Source: Lachnospiraceae bacterium (GTDB lineage: Bacteria > Bacillota > Clostridia > Lachnospirales > Lachnospiraceae). Taken from it: a stretch of 61,943 nt of DNA. Below are positions 1 through 9,085 of this stretch, piece by piece (the first letter of the stretch is position 1; every line of letters starts with the position of its first letter). A program made the translations under genes and the position numbers. The notes beneath the pieces were generated by a model, which was not told the DNA's origin, searched no databases, and worked only from the letters and a program-made list of their open reading frames with translations. The stretch covers positions 1 to 61,943 of the forward strand of contig SFDP01000007.1 in assembly GCA_004558185.1 (NCBI GenBank). The letters are read 5' to 3'.

Positions 1-120
1 ACCACGATATGCGAATATTTTGCAGGATTGTGGGAGTACGAAGTACGTAACAATCCGTAGGTATCATAGTTAGGGGCTTTTGACCCTAACATCATATAAC
101 TATTCATTATAAAGCAATTT
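1..120. repeat. Hairpin-rich intergenic segment at the window edge
   Basis: No gene is visible. Two stem-loops are clear: 25-56 (arms GGATTGT/ACAATCC with an inner GTAC-GAA-GTAC) and 69-90 (arms GTTAGGG/CCCTAAC). They are followed at about 96-105 by TAACTATTCA, which matches the start of the dispersed repeat found at 17803, 44245 and 57520. The dense nested symmetry suggests an intergenic repetitive element rather than a promoter region. This is inference; only one copy of the hairpin part is in the window. Confidence 0.4.
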
Positions 121-191
121 TGAATGGATTGGCGCTCGTAAGGGTGAGGATACTGAATAGTGACGAGAATGGATGTGAAGGAGAGACCTCT

Positions 192-1676
192 TTGAAATTT
201 AAAACAAGATTATGGATTACCTTCGTGACGATTATTATTTTGCCGGTTATTTTGACAACAATTGCCTTCGGGATAATCAGCTTTTGTGTAATCAGCAGTG
301 AGGGGAAAAATTATGGTATCGAAATTCAAGATTATAGTATGCTTTCGGAATCCATATCCTCTTTCGGAGAGTTGACGGATGAGGCCTTTTATAAGCTGAG
401 GGCACAGGTAGAGCTGGATCCGGGGCGGTTTTTAGATACGAAGTATCTGAATAAGGTTAATCAGGAAATAGAGAGCACTTCTTCTTATCTGATCGTCAGA
501 AAGGATGAGCAGATTTATTATACGGGTAATGAAACGGCCGCAGAACAGATCTTTGATCGATTGCCGGAATATGGGAACAGCTATGATGGGGTTGATGCAA
601 GCTACTACTATCGTGATATGCAGAAGCTGGTAAAGCAGATTGATTTTGTATTTCCGGATGGCTCCTTGGGCAGTATTTTTATTGTCACAAAGGTAAGCAG
701 TGTGGTATCCAAGCCCTTGATCGTATATCTCTTTGCTTCGATTGTATTGATTCTTTTGTTTACCAGCATTATGCTGACCCAGTGGATTCGCAAGGGAGTA
801 TTTTTGCCTTTAAGCGAGATGAATGTGGCAATGCAGCATATTGCCAGAGAGGACTTCGACTATGTACTGGAGCGAAAACCGGATGATCAGGGAGAAATGG
901 GAGAGCTGTACCAGAGCTATGAGGATATGCGTCTGAAGCTGAAGGAGTCCAAAGAGGAAATGCTGCAGAATGAAAAACAGAACAAGGAGCTGGTGAGCAA
1001 TATATCCCATGATTTAAAGACACCCATAACCTCAATCAAAGGGTATGTGGAGGGAATCATCGATGGTGTGGCAGATACGCCGGAGAAAATGGAAAGGTAT
1101 ATTAAGACCATCTATACGAAGGCCTGTGATATGGATCGGCTGATCAGTGAGCTGACCTTTTACTCCGGTATTGATTCGAATCGTATTCCCTACCATTTTC
1201 ATTGTATTAATTTGACGGATTATTTTAACGATTGCGTAGAAGATGTGGGGCTGGAGCTGGAATCAAAAAATATCCAGCTGAATTATACCAACCTTTTAAG
1301 TCCTGATACACAGATTATTGCCGACCCTGAACAGATGAAGAAGGTGATCAACAATATTATCGGAAACAGCATTAAGTATATGGATAAGGAAAAAGGAATT
1401 ATTGATATCCGTCTTTTGGAGGATACAGACTCTGTACGTGTAGAAATCGAGGATAATGGAAAGGGAATAGAGGCTAAGGATCTGGGAAATATATTTGAAC
1501 GGTTTTACCGTACTGACGCCTCACGCAATTCCTCCCAGGGAGGCAGCGGCATAGGACTTTCCATTGTGAAAAAGATTATAGAGGATCATGGAGGGTATAT
1601 CTGGGCCACCAGCAAAGAGGGAGAAGGCACCTGTATGAATTTCGTGATACGAAAATACAAGGAAGTTAAAAATTAG
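192..1676 (+). CDS. Sensor histidine kinase, membrane-bound
   Basis: It autophosphorylates on His and passes phosphate to the response regulator encoded 26 bases downstream. A membrane segment lies near residues 9-33 and a second near 174-197, flanking an extracytoplasmic sensor region. A HAMP linker follows, then HisKA with NISHDLKTP (His near residue 271) and an HATPase domain with NNIIGNSIKY, DNGKGI and GSGIGLSI boxes. The start chosen is TTG at 192, in frame and preceded by GAAGGAGAG; an upstream TTG at 120 has no ribosome binding site. All catalytic boxes are present. The signal sensed cannot be read from the sequence. Confidence 0.9.
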   Translation: MKFKTRLWITFVTIIILPVILTTIAFGIISFCVISSEGKNYGIEIQDYSMLSESISSFGELTDEAFYKLRAQVELDPGRFLDTKYLNKVNQEIESTSSYLIVRKDEQIYYTGNETAAEQIFDRLPEYGNSYDGVDASYYYRDMQKLVKQIDFVFPDGSLGSIFIVTKVSSVVSKPLIVYLFASIVLILLFTSIMLTQWIRKGVFLPLSEMNVAMQHIAREDFDYVLERKPDDQGEMGELYQSYEDMRLKLKESKEEMLQNEKQNKELVSNISHDLKTPITSIKGYVEGIIDGVADTPEKMERYIKTIYTKACDMDRLISELTFYSGIDSNRIPYHFHCINLTDYFNDCVEDVGLELESKNIQLNYTNLLSPDTQIIADPEQMKKVINNIIGNSIKYMDKEKGIIDIRLLEDTDSVRVEIEDNGKGIEAKDLGNIFERFYRTDASRNSSQGGSGIGLSIVKKIIEDHGGYIWATSKEGEGTCMNFVIRKYKEVKN

Positions 1677-1702
1677 TGTAACGGCTTCAAATGGAGGGAA
1701 AG

Positions 1703-2392
1703 ATGAGCAAAATTTTAATTATTGAGGACGAGGTTGCAATTGCAGATTTGGAAAAGGATTATCTGGAGCTTAGTGATTTTGAAGTCACTATAGAGCATAC
1801 CGGGGATGAAGGGCTGAAGAAGGCTCTGGAAGAGGAGTTTGATTTAGTGATATTAGACCTGATGCTCCCGGGGATGGATGGCTTTGAAGTGTGTAAGCAG
1901 ATTCGGGAGAAAAAGGATATCCCTATTTTAATGGTTTCGGCTAAAAAGGATGATATCGATAAAATCCATGGTCTGGGTCTGGGAGCAGATGATTATATGA
2001 CTAAGCCATTTAGTCCAAGCGAACTGGTTGCCCGGGTGAAGGCACATATGGCAAGATATAATCGCCTGGTAAATACCAATCAAAAAAATAACGATATCGT
2101 GGAAATACGGGGGATTCGTATAGATAAAACGGCCAGAAGAGTTTATGTGGATGGAGAAGAGAAGAATTTTACCACCAAGGAATTTGATCTGCTGACCTTC
2201 CTGGCAGAAAATCCCAATCATGTATTCACTAAGGAAGAGCTGTTCAGGGAAATTTGGGATATGGATTCTGTCGGTGATATTGCAACAGTAACGGTTCATA
2301 TTAAAAAAATACGTGAGAAGATCGAGAGCAATTCCAACAAACCTAAGTATATTGAAACTATCTGGGGTGTGGGGTATCGGTTTAAGGTCTAG
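1703..2392 (+). CDS. OmpR/PhoB-family response regulator
   Basis: This is the DNA-binding partner of the upstream histidine kinase. The receiver domain has the acidic pocket in LIIEDE, the phosphoacceptor Asp in DLVILDLMLPGMDG and the conserved Lys in TKPF. The C-terminal winged helix ends in IETIWGVGYRF, typical of OmpR-type regulators. The start is ATG 1703, preceded by GGAGGGAAAG; the ATG at 1691 overlaps that ribosome binding site and is probably a decoy. Length (229 residues) is normal. Together with the kinase it forms a two-gene operon. Confidence 0.92.
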   Translation: MSKILIIEDEVAIADLEKDYLELSDFEVTIEHTGDEGLKKALEEEFDLVILDLMLPGMDGFEVCKQIREKKDIPILMVSAKKDDIDKIHGLGLGADDYMTKPFSPSELVARVKAHMARYNRLVNTNQKNNDIVEIRGIRIDKTARRVYVDGEEKNFTTKEFDLLTFLAENPNHVFTKEELFREIWDMDSVGDIATVTVHIKKIREKIESNSNKPKYIETIWGVGYRFKV

Positions 2393-2407
2393 AAAGGGAG
2401 AGCAGAG

Positions 2408-3103
2408 GTGAATATCAAGCTGGCATATGAGGACGAGCATATTTTGGTGTGCGTTAAGCCGTCAGGCATAGCTACACAGACAGCAAAAACGACAGTTCAG
2501 GATATGGTAAGTCTGATCAAAAACTATCTGGTGCAGAAGGGCGCTTCAAGAAATCCCTATTTAGGTGTGGTACATCGTCTGGATCAGCCGGTCAGCGGCC
2601 TTCTGGTTTTTGCGAAAACCCAAAAGGCGGCAGCAGCTTTAAGTAAACAGCTGCAGGGAGAAGCGGCAAACAAAGAATACTTGGCTCTTTGTTTGGGGCA
2701 TTTACCCAGCCCGGAGGGAAAGCTGATCCACTACCTGAAAAAGGACAGGATCTCCAATCAGGCAGTGATGACAGGGGCTCAGGACAAAGAGGGAAAATAT
2801 GCCGAATTGAGCTATCGGGTGGAGGAGCAACGAGAAAATTCCTCTCTTCTCTCCATTCGACTGAAAACGGGACGGTTTCATCAAATCCGGGCACAGTTTC
2901 TGGCAGCAGGGAATCCTTTACTGGGAGACAGAAAATACAAAACGGAAGAAAGTGAAAAGGAATCCCTCAGACAGCAGATTGGCTCTGTGGCTCTATGTGC
3001 CAACGGCTTAAGCCTTATCCATCCTATTACGGGGAAGCAAATGAATTTTACACTAGACAGGGAGGATTTACCCCTATGGTACAAAAGAGGAAGGGAAATG
3101 TAA
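2408..3103 (+). CDS. RluA-family RNA pseudouridine synthase
   Basis: It isomerises uridine to pseudouridine in rRNA or tRNA. The catalytic signature VVHRLDQPVSGLLVFAKT, with its essential Asp, sits near residues 55-72, and TGRFHQIRAQ with LLGDRKY are further family motifs. There is no N-terminal S4 domain, so it resembles the short RluA/YqcB-type enzymes, and the exact RNA target cannot be assigned. The start is GTG at 2408 after AAAGGGAGAGCAGAG. The 3' end overlaps the next gene by 28 bases, so the two are probably translationally coupled. Confidence 0.9.
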   Translation: MNIKLAYEDEHILVCVKPSGIATQTAKTTVQDMVSLIKNYLVQKGASRNPYLGVVHRLDQPVSGLLVFAKTQKAAAALSKQLQGEAANKEYLALCLGHLPSPEGKLIHYLKKDRISNQAVMTGAQDKEGKYAELSYRVEEQRENSSLLSIRLKTGRFHQIRAQFLAAGNPLLGDRKYKTEESEKESLRQQIGSVALCANGLSLIHPITGKQMNFTLDREDLPLWYKRGREM

Positions 3104-4722
3104 GAAAAGGATTCAGATTGCCGGAATTGAATATTCTTCTTTATCTGTTTGTTATGCTGGGGGTATTTCCTCTGTTTTTTCTCAAGCAATATGAAAAGAT
3201 CGGAACATTAAAATACACCCTATTCTGGTACAGCTCTCTGATTTTTCTGGGAATAAGTGCAGCCATTATTGCGGTTAGAGGCGTTATGGCGCTGGCAGGA
3301 GGAAAAGGCCATCCCAATATCATATCAGTAGGAGGAAAAAGATACTATGTTTTGCAGCTTTCCTTTGTGGATAAAGTTATGCTGGCCTATGGAGTCTGTG
3401 TAGGGCTTTCCTTTCTTTTCAGCGAGTTTAAAGAATTTTCCCTGAAAGGGGCTGAGGGATGGGAAATGGGCTTGTATGCCCAACTGATCTTTTTAGGTCT
3501 GTACTTTGTGCTGTCCAGATATAAAATATGGATAAAGCCTGTGTTGGCTGTCCATTTTATATCCTCGGGACTGGTATTTTTACTGGGAATATTGCATCGG
3601 TTTGATGTAGACCCCCTGGGAATGTACACCGGCTTAACCATTTTGCAAAAAAAAGAATTCTTATCTACTATCGGGCAGGCTACCTGGTATTCCAGCTATG
3701 TCTGCACCGTATTTGCGTTGGGGCTTCTGGTCTTTTATTTCAGTGAAAGCTCCCGGCTTCAGTTGGGGGCAGGGATATATACGGTGCTTAGCTTTGGTAC
3801 TCTGGTGACTCAAAACAGCGACAGCGCCTTTCTTGCCATAGGAGCAGTTATGCTGCTGTTAGGTTATTTTTCCTTAAATCAGTGGGAACGGCTGGTACGC
3901 TTTTGGCAACTGATGACCTTTCTTTGGGGAACCTTCGGGAGTATGGGTATTCTGCAGCGAATTTTTGCAGACCGGATGATCCCCCTGGATTCACTCTCCC
4001 TGTTCTTTTCCCAGAGCTTATTTACCTGGATATGCTTTGTTCTCTCACTGGCAGTATATGTGCTTTTGGAAAGAACGAAAGAAGACAGGAAAGAAAGGCT
4101 GCTTGTGGCAATCAAAAAAGGCTATCTTAGCTTTTTAATCCTTCTGGCAGCAGCAGTGGGAGGAATGATTCTATTTATTTTTCTGAATACTAAAGGCTAT
4201 CTGCTGGACTGGTTTGGTTATCAGTCAACCAATTCCTACTTGTTTTTTGATGACCACTGGGGAAACAACAGAGGCTCCTCCTGGATGCTTACCTGGCAGC
4301 AGTTTTTGCAGCTTCCTTTACTGCATAAGCTCTTTGGAGTGGGGCCGGATGCTTTTTCTGCATATCTGTACAGCGTGGAGGAAAGCAGGATATTTCTGCA
4401 AAGCTTATGGGGGAATCTCAGACTCACTAATGCCCATAACGAATACTTAAATCATTTGTTCTGCTATGGTCTGTTTGGCCTTACAGGCTGGCTGACTGTA
4501 CTGATTGGAGGAGTTTGCTACTTTTTCAGGAAAGCAAAGGAGAAGCCCTATGTTATTGGTTTTGCGTTGTGTATAGCGGCCTATGGCTGTCATAATTTTT
4601 TCTGCTACCAGCAGATTTGCTGTACTCCCTTTCTATTCATACTGATAGGGATGGGAGAAGGTTTGACAAAATGGGAAAAATCACCTACTATCATAAGGAA
4701 TAATGATAGCAGAAAGGCGTAA
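3076..4722 (+). CDS. O-antigen ligase/polymerase-like membrane protein
   Basis: A polytopic membrane protein of about 548 residues with roughly 12 hydrophobic segments and a large loop before the last three. Layout and the NAHNEYLNH motif late in the protein match the Wzy_C/RfaL (O-antigen ligase) family, which transfers polymerised glycans or teichoic-type polymers at the outer face of the membrane. The start is ATG 3076 with GGAGG at 3061; an earlier in-frame ATG lies deep inside the upstream gene. No sugar-polymer genes are adjacent, so the substrate is unknown. Confidence 0.75.
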   Translation: MVQKRKGNVRKGFRLPELNILLYLFVMLGVFPLFFLKQYEKIGTLKYTLFWYSSLIFLGISAAIIAVRGVMALAGGKGHPNIISVGGKRYYVLQLSFVDKVMLAYGVCVGLSFLFSEFKEFSLKGAEGWEMGLYAQLIFLGLYFVLSRYKIWIKPVLAVHFISSGLVFLLGILHRFDVDPLGMYTGLTILQKKEFLSTIGQATWYSSYVCTVFALGLLVFYFSESSRLQLGAGIYTVLSFGTLVTQNSDSAFLAIGAVMLLLGYFSLNQWERLVRFWQLMTFLWGTFGSMGILQRIFADRMIPLDSLSLFFSQSLFTWICFVLSLAVYVLLERTKEDRKERLLVAIKKGYLSFLILLAAAVGGMILFIFLNTKGYLLDWFGYQSTNSYLFFDDHWGNNRGSSWMLTWQQFLQLPLLHKLFGVGPDAFSAYLYSVEESRIFLQSLWGNLRLTNAHNEYLNHLFCYGLFGLTGWLTVLIGGVCYFFRKAKEKPYVIGFALCIAAYGCHNFFCYQQICCTPFLFILIGMGEGLTKWEKSPTIIRNNDSRKA

Positions 4723-4745
4723 AGCGCTTCGGAATGGAGGAAAAA

Positions 4746-6188
4746 ATGGCAGATAAGGACAACAGAAAAAAGGTAGAGGCCATTACATCGATGGAGGTAG
4801 ATTTTGCTCAGTGGTACACCGATGTGGTAAAGAAAGCAGAATTGATCGATTATACCAGCGTAAAGGGCTGTATGGTGATTAAGCCTGCAGGCTATGCGAT
4901 TTGGGAGCTGATCCAGAGCCAGTTGGATCAGAGATTTAAGGAAACGGGTGTGGAGAATGTATACCTGCCTATGTTTATTCCGGAAAGTCTTTTACAGAAG
5001 GAAAAGGATCATGTGGAGGGCTTTGCACCGGAGGTGGCCTGGGTGACCTATGGAGGACTGAACCCTTTACAGGAGAGACTGTGTGTAAGGCCTACCTCAG
5101 AAACTCTGTTTTGTGATTTTTATAAAAATGATATTCAGTCCTACCGGGATTTGCCAAAAGTATACAATCAATGGTGCTCTGTAGTACGCTGGGAAAAGGA
5201 AACCAGACCTTTTCTGCGTTCCAGAGAATTTTTGTGGCAGGAAGGGCATACTGCTCATGCCTCTGCAGAGGAGGCCGAGGAAAGAACGATTCAGATGTTA
5301 AATGTATATGCTCAGTTCTGTGAAGAGGTTCTGGCTATGCCTGTCATCAAGGGAAGAAAGACAGATAAGGAGAAATTTGCAGGTGCAGAGGCGACTTATA
5401 CCATTGAGGCACTGATGCATGATGGTAAGGCGCTTCAGTCCGGTACCAGCCACAACTTTGGAGATGGCTTTGCAAAAGCCTTTGGAATTCAGTTTACGGA
5501 TAAGGATAATACCTTAAAGTATGTCCATCAGACCTCCTGGGGCATGACTACCCGGCTTATTGGTGCCATTATCATGGTACACGGGGACAATAACGGTCTG
5601 GTTTTACCGCCCAAGGTAGCGCCTGTTCAGATAATGATCATTCCGATTATGCAGAAGAAAGAGGGTGTACTGGAAAAAGCAGAGGAATTAAGGAAGCGGC
5701 TGGCGAAAGTGGCAAGAGTAAAGGTAGATGACAGCGATAAGAGCCCCGGCTGGAAATTTGCCGAGCAGGAAATGCGGGGGATTCCTCTTCGTGTGGAAAT
5801 AGGGCCTAAGGATATTGAGGCCGGAAAATGTGTAATTTGCCGGCGAGACAATGGGGAAAAGCTGGAAGTTGCATTGGAAGAACTGGAAGATACAGCAGAA
5901 AGGCTCCTGGTGCAGATTCAGAAGGATATGTTTGAACGGGCGAAGGCTCATCGGGAGGCCAGTACCAGCGTGGCCATGAATCTGGAGGAGCTGGGGCAGC
6001 TTCTGGATACTAAACCGGGCTTTGTAAAGGCTATGTGGTGCGGTGAGCAGGCTTGTGAGGACAGGATAAAGGAACAGTTTGCTGCCACCAGTCGGTGTAT
6101 GCCGTTTGAACAGGAGCAGCTTTCGGATACCTGTGTTTGCTGTGGAAAACCGGCAAAGAAGATGGTCTATTGGGGCCGGGCATATTAA
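4746..6188 (+). CDS. proS: Prolyl-tRNA synthetase, archaeal/eukaryotic-type
   Basis: It charges tRNA-Pro with proline. The 480-residue size, lack of the bacterial INS editing insertion and the terminal YWGRAY identify the short ProRS type found in archaea, eukaryotes and many Firmicutes. Class II motif 2 is in VVRWEKETRPFLRSREFLWQEGHTAH (read in two halves near residues 138-163) and motif 3 in SWGMTTRLIGAII near 263. A Cys cluster near the C-terminus (CVICRR, CVCCGKP) fits a zinc-binding domain. The start is ATG 4746; an in-frame ATG 12 bases upstream is embedded in the GGAGG ribosome binding site. Confidence 0.95.
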   Translation: MADKDNRKKVEAITSMEVDFAQWYTDVVKKAELIDYTSVKGCMVIKPAGYAIWELIQSQLDQRFKETGVENVYLPMFIPESLLQKEKDHVEGFAPEVAWVTYGGLNPLQERLCVRPTSETLFCDFYKNDIQSYRDLPKVYNQWCSVVRWEKETRPFLRSREFLWQEGHTAHASAEEAEERTIQMLNVYAQFCEEVLAMPVIKGRKTDKEKFAGAEATYTIEALMHDGKALQSGTSHNFGDGFAKAFGIQFTDKDNTLKYVHQTSWGMTTRLIGAIIMVHGDNNGLVLPPKVAPVQIMIIPIMQKKEGVLEKAEELRKRLAKVARVKVDDSDKSPGWKFAEQEMRGIPLRVEIGPKDIEAGKCVICRRDNGEKLEVALEELEDTAERLLVQIQKDMFERAKAHREASTSVAMNLEELGQLLDTKPGFVKAMWCGEQACEDRIKEQFAATSRCMPFEQEQLSDTCVCCGKPAKKMVYWGRAY

Positions 6189-6209
6189 AAGGATAAAAGG
6201 GATAAAGTC

Positions 6210-6244
6210 ATTGTAGCGTTCCCATATTATGGGAACGCTACAAT
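6210..6244. repeat. Perfect 17-bp inverted repeat between convergent genes
   Basis: Arms ATTGTAGCGTTCCCATA and its exact reverse complement are separated by one base. It lies 22 bases past the proS stop and 22 bases from the stop of the minus-strand 53-residue ORF, the position of a bidirectional terminator. No U-run follows on either strand, so a Rho-independent terminator is not certain; a protein operator or a recombination end are alternatives. Confidence 0.7.
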
Positions 6245-6266
6245 AATGAAAGGAGATAGAGAGGGA

Positions 6267-6428
6267 TTAAACATAGGCATAATCCCATACATTAGTCTTA
6301 TGGAAGCTTTCCTCATTGCTATAGGAAAGCTGTTCCACAAATCTATCATGAAACCTGGCATATTCATTCCAGGCAGAATTGTTTTCCTCAGGGTAATCTG
6401 TTTTTTGTTCGGGTGTATATGCAGTCAT
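6267..6428 (-). CDS. Small aromatic/acidic protein, unrecognised (53 aa)
   Basis: An ATG-initiated ORF on the minus strand that begins MTAYTPEQ and ends WDYAYV. Composition looks like a genuine protein: about 11 aromatic residues and 10 acidic residues in 53, no stop, and AGAGGT just upstream of the ATG. The frame stays open for about 15 more codons upstream (KRKHFRITEVT), so the true product might be longer or this may be the end of a decayed gene. It lies in the 425-base gap between proS and cca, convergent with proS. I recognise no family. The plus-strand 85-codon ORF over the same bases reads as its shadow. Confidence 0.45.
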   Translation of the reverse strand: MTAYTPEQKTDYPEENNSAWNEYARFHDRFVEQLSYSNEESFHKTNVWDYAYV

Positions 6429-6613
6429 TGTTACCTCTGTTATTCTAAAATGTTTTCGTTTTGTCGGGTTATAGCCTTATCAGCTAAGTTGTTTATAGTA
6501 TAAAGGAGAAATGTGAACTCCCTGTGTAGGGTTTCTAAAAGAAGGGTGAGAATTCTTAAGAGATTCTAAAAGGAATCTAAAATGATGGCAGAAAGGTTGA
6601 AAGGAGGGGCTGA

Positions 6614-7942
6614 ATGAAAATTGATCTTCCACAGGATGTGAGATTTATTCTGGAAACAATTCGGGAGGCAGGCTATGAAGCCTATGTGGTGGGGGGCTGT
6701 GTGCGGGACTGTCTTCTGGGAAAAAAGCCGGTTGATTGGGATATTACTACCTCGGCTCTGCCTCATCAAATCAAGGAGATATTCCCCAAAACCATCGATA
6801 CGGGAATACAGCATGGCACGGTGACGGTAATGCTCTATGGTGAAGGATATGAGGTGACCACCTATCGAATCGATGGAGAGTATGAGGATGGAAGACATCC
6901 CAGGGAGGTGGCTTTTACCGGCAATCTGCTGGAGGATCTGAAACGCCGGGACTTTACTATTAATGCTATGGCTTATAATGAGAGACAGGGCATAGTGGAT
7001 GCCTTTGGAGGAAAGAAAGACCTTGAGGAGGGAATCATCCGCTGTGTAGGAAATGCGCTCAGCCGTTTTGAAGAGGATGCCCTGAGATTGATGCGGGCAG
7101 TGCGCTTTTCTGCCCAGCTGGGCTGCCGGATAGAAGAAGAGACGGCTGCAGCCATGAGAAAAATGGCACCCGGCCTGGCGCAGGTCAGTGCAGAGCGGAT
7201 TCAGGTGGAGCTGATTAAGCTGTTGACCTCCGCACATCCGGATTATTTAAGGATAGCCTGGGAAAATGGTCTGACAAAGGTTTTTTTGCCGGAATTTGAT
7301 AAGGCTATGGAAACTCCACAAAATCATCCTCACCACTGCTATTCGGTAGGGGAGCATATTCTTCACAGCCTTATGGCTGTGGAAGCGGATAAAGTGCTTC
7401 GGCTGACCATGCTTTTACATGATATAGGTAAGCCCGGGACTCGCCACCAGGATGAAAATGGGATAGATCATTTTTATGGACATGGGGATTTGGGTGAAAA
7501 AATGGCAGTGGCTGTTTTAAGACGGTTGAAAATGGATCGTGATACCATAGACAAGGTATCCAGACTGGTAAAATATCACGATCTTCGGCCAAAGCCTGTT
7601 CCCAAGGTGATCAGAAAGGTCATGGTGCAGGTGGGACCGCAGATTTTTGAGCGCCTTTTGAAGGTGCAGAAAGCCGATATTCTGGCTCAGGCGGTCTATA
7701 AGCGGGAAGAAAAGCTGGAAGCATTAGAGGCCATAGAAAGGGTGTATAAAGAAGTGGTGGAGGCGGGCGATTGCCTGAGCCTTAAAGAAATGGCCATAAC
7801 AGGAAAGGATTTACTTGCGCTGGGAATGCAGCCGGGTAAGGAAATGGGCGCTGTCCTAAACCGGCTCTTTGAGTATGTATTGGAAAATCCTGAGAAAAAT
7901 CGTCGGGATATCCTTCTTTCTCTTGTACAACAGCAGAAATAA
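6614..7942 (+). CDS. cca: CCA tRNA nucleotidyltransferase
   Basis: It adds or repairs the 3'-CCA end of tRNAs. The head domain shows VVGGCVRDCLLG near residues 22-33 and the metal-binding DWD in PVDWDITT, followed by RRDFTINAMAY and the RNA-binding segment RLMRAVRF. The C-terminal half carries an HD-type phosphohydrolase motif, LLHDIGKP near residue 269, as in many bacterial CCA enzymes. Length (442) is normal. The start has AAAGGAGGGG seven bases upstream. Confidence 0.93.
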   Translation: MKIDLPQDVRFILETIREAGYEAYVVGGCVRDCLLGKKPVDWDITTSALPHQIKEIFPKTIDTGIQHGTVTVMLYGEGYEVTTYRIDGEYEDGRHPREVAFTGNLLEDLKRRDFTINAMAYNERQGIVDAFGGKKDLEEGIIRCVGNALSRFEEDALRLMRAVRFSAQLGCRIEEETAAAMRKMAPGLAQVSAERIQVELIKLLTSAHPDYLRIAWENGLTKVFLPEFDKAMETPQNHPHHCYSVGEHILHSLMAVEADKVLRLTMLLHDIGKPGTRHQDENGIDHFYGHGDLGEKMAVAVLRRLKMDRDTIDKVSRLVKYHDLRPKPVPKVIRKVMVQVGPQIFERLLKVQKADILAQAVYKREEKLEALEAIERVYKEVVEAGDCLSLKEMAITGKDLLALGMQPGKEMGAVLNRLFEYVLENPEKNRRDILLSLVQQQK

Positions 7943-8046
7943 GTTCATCACTGCGAAACCTAACTCTATTTGAGCAATATTACAAGCAGAACTTGCGATA
8001 TGTACCGGGTTAGTGTGAAAAAGCATCATAAAAACCTTTTTTCTCT

Positions 8047-8055
8047 CATAAGATA
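8047..8055 (+). promoter_or_regulatory. Possible mother-cell sigma -10 (CATAAGATA)
   Basis: CATAAGATA fits the sigma-K -10 consensus CATANNNTA and is close to the sigma-E one. It lies 41 bases before the CotS-like gene, which is expected to be transcribed in the mother cell. A candidate -35 (ATCATAA, 8025-8031) is weak, so this remains a low-confidence call. Confidence 0.3.
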
Positions 8056-8095
8056 GCCTATGACTTAAAGCCAGGGGAATGAGGAGGGGAAAGGT

Positions 8096-9085
8096 ATGAA
8101 TGACAGAGCTGTCAGTGTGCTGGAAAAATACGACATCGAGGTGCTTCGTTCCTGGAAAGGGCGGGGCGCTATTCTTTGTGAAACAAAAACAGGAATAACA
8201 ATCCTGAAGGAATATAAAGGCAGTGGAACAAGACTACTTTTACAGCAAAAGCTGCTGCAGGAGATTAAAGAAAATGGTTATCCCTGGGTAGAGGAGATTC
8301 TTCCGGCTAAAGATGGAGAGCTGCTGGTGAAGGATGAGGATATGGTTTCCTACTATTTAAAAAGCTACAGCCAGGGAAAGGAATGTAACAGCAAGGATAT
8401 AGGAGATTGTGAGGAGGCGCTGAGACAATTAGCCATATACCATCAGTCAGCCTGTCTGCCCAAGCTGGAGGAGGGCTGCAAAGTCAGTCGGTTCCCGCTG
8501 GAGGAGGAAATGGAGAAACATACCAGAGAGATGAAAAAGGTACGGAAATTTCTGAAAGAAAAGGGGCAAAAAACGGATTTTGAGCTGCTTCTTTTTCATC
8601 ACTATGATTTCTTCTTCGAAAAAGCCGGCGAGGTTCTGGAAGAAAGCCGTAAATTAAAATCTGGCAGAGAGACAAAAGAAGCTCGATTATTTTGCCATGG
8701 AGATTTTCAGCATCACAATATATTAATGAATGAATCAGGAGTCTTTTTGATCAACTTTGAGAAATTTGCGCTGGATAGTCCAACCAGAGATTTAAGCCTG
8801 TTTTTTAGAAAAATCATGGAAAAGAATAACTGGTCAGGGGTATGGGGACAAAGGATGCTGAGAGCCTATGAAAAGCAAAGGCCGTTATCAGCCGAGGAAC
8901 GGTTGGATTTGTATTATCGCCTTTCCTACCCGGAGAAATTCTGGAAGATTATTAATTTCTACTATAATTCCAGTAAGGTGTGGATTCCGGCAAAAAATCT
9001 GGAGAAACTGGAGAAGCTGCTGAAGCAGGAGGAAGAAAAGAACCGTTATCTGGAACAAAATTTTAGACAATGGGTATTGCAATAA
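8096..9085 (+). CDS. CotS-family spore coat protein, kinase-like
   Basis: It has a protein-kinase/aminoglycoside-phosphotransferase fold. The catalytic loop is FCHGDFQHHNILM near residues 199-211 and the metal-binding Asp position is replaced: the usual DFD-type motif reads LINFEKFALDSPTRDL. This combination is typical of CotS/CotI/YutH spore-coat kinases of Bacillus and clostridia. The missing Asp suggests weak or no phosphotransfer, or use of Glu in FEKF. It is a monocistronic gene with GAGGAGGGG before its ATG and a possible sporulation promoter. Confidence 0.75.
   Translation: MNDRAVSVLEKYDIEVLRSWKGRGAILCETKTGITILKEYKGSGTRLLLQQKLLQEIKENGYPWVEEILPAKDGELLVKDEDMVSYYLKSYSQGKECNSKDIGDCEEALRQLAIYHQSACLPKLEEGCKVSRFPLEEEMEKHTREMKKVRKFLKEKGQKTDFELLLFHHYDFFFEKAGEVLEESRKLKSGRETKEARLFCHGDFQHHNILMNESGVFLINFEKFALDSPTRDLSLFFRKIMEKNNWSGVWGQRMLRAYEKQRPLSAEERLDLYYRLSYPEKFWKIINFYYNSSKVWIPAKNLEKLEKLLKQEEEKNRYLEQNFRQWVLQ

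Noticed and set aside
4687..4745. T-box or attenuator before proS
   Set aside because: A small hairpin (CTATCAT/ATGATAG) is inside the end of the upstream gene, but there is no T-box sequence and too little leader.
6246..6503. Plus-strand ORF of 85 codons after proS
   Set aside because: It lies over the minus-strand ORF with better composition; its Cys/Phe-rich reading and position over the palindrome edge look like a shadow.
7943..8095. Riboswitch before the cotS-like gene
   Set aside because: No stable fold or known core was found by eye; only a possible sporulation -10.
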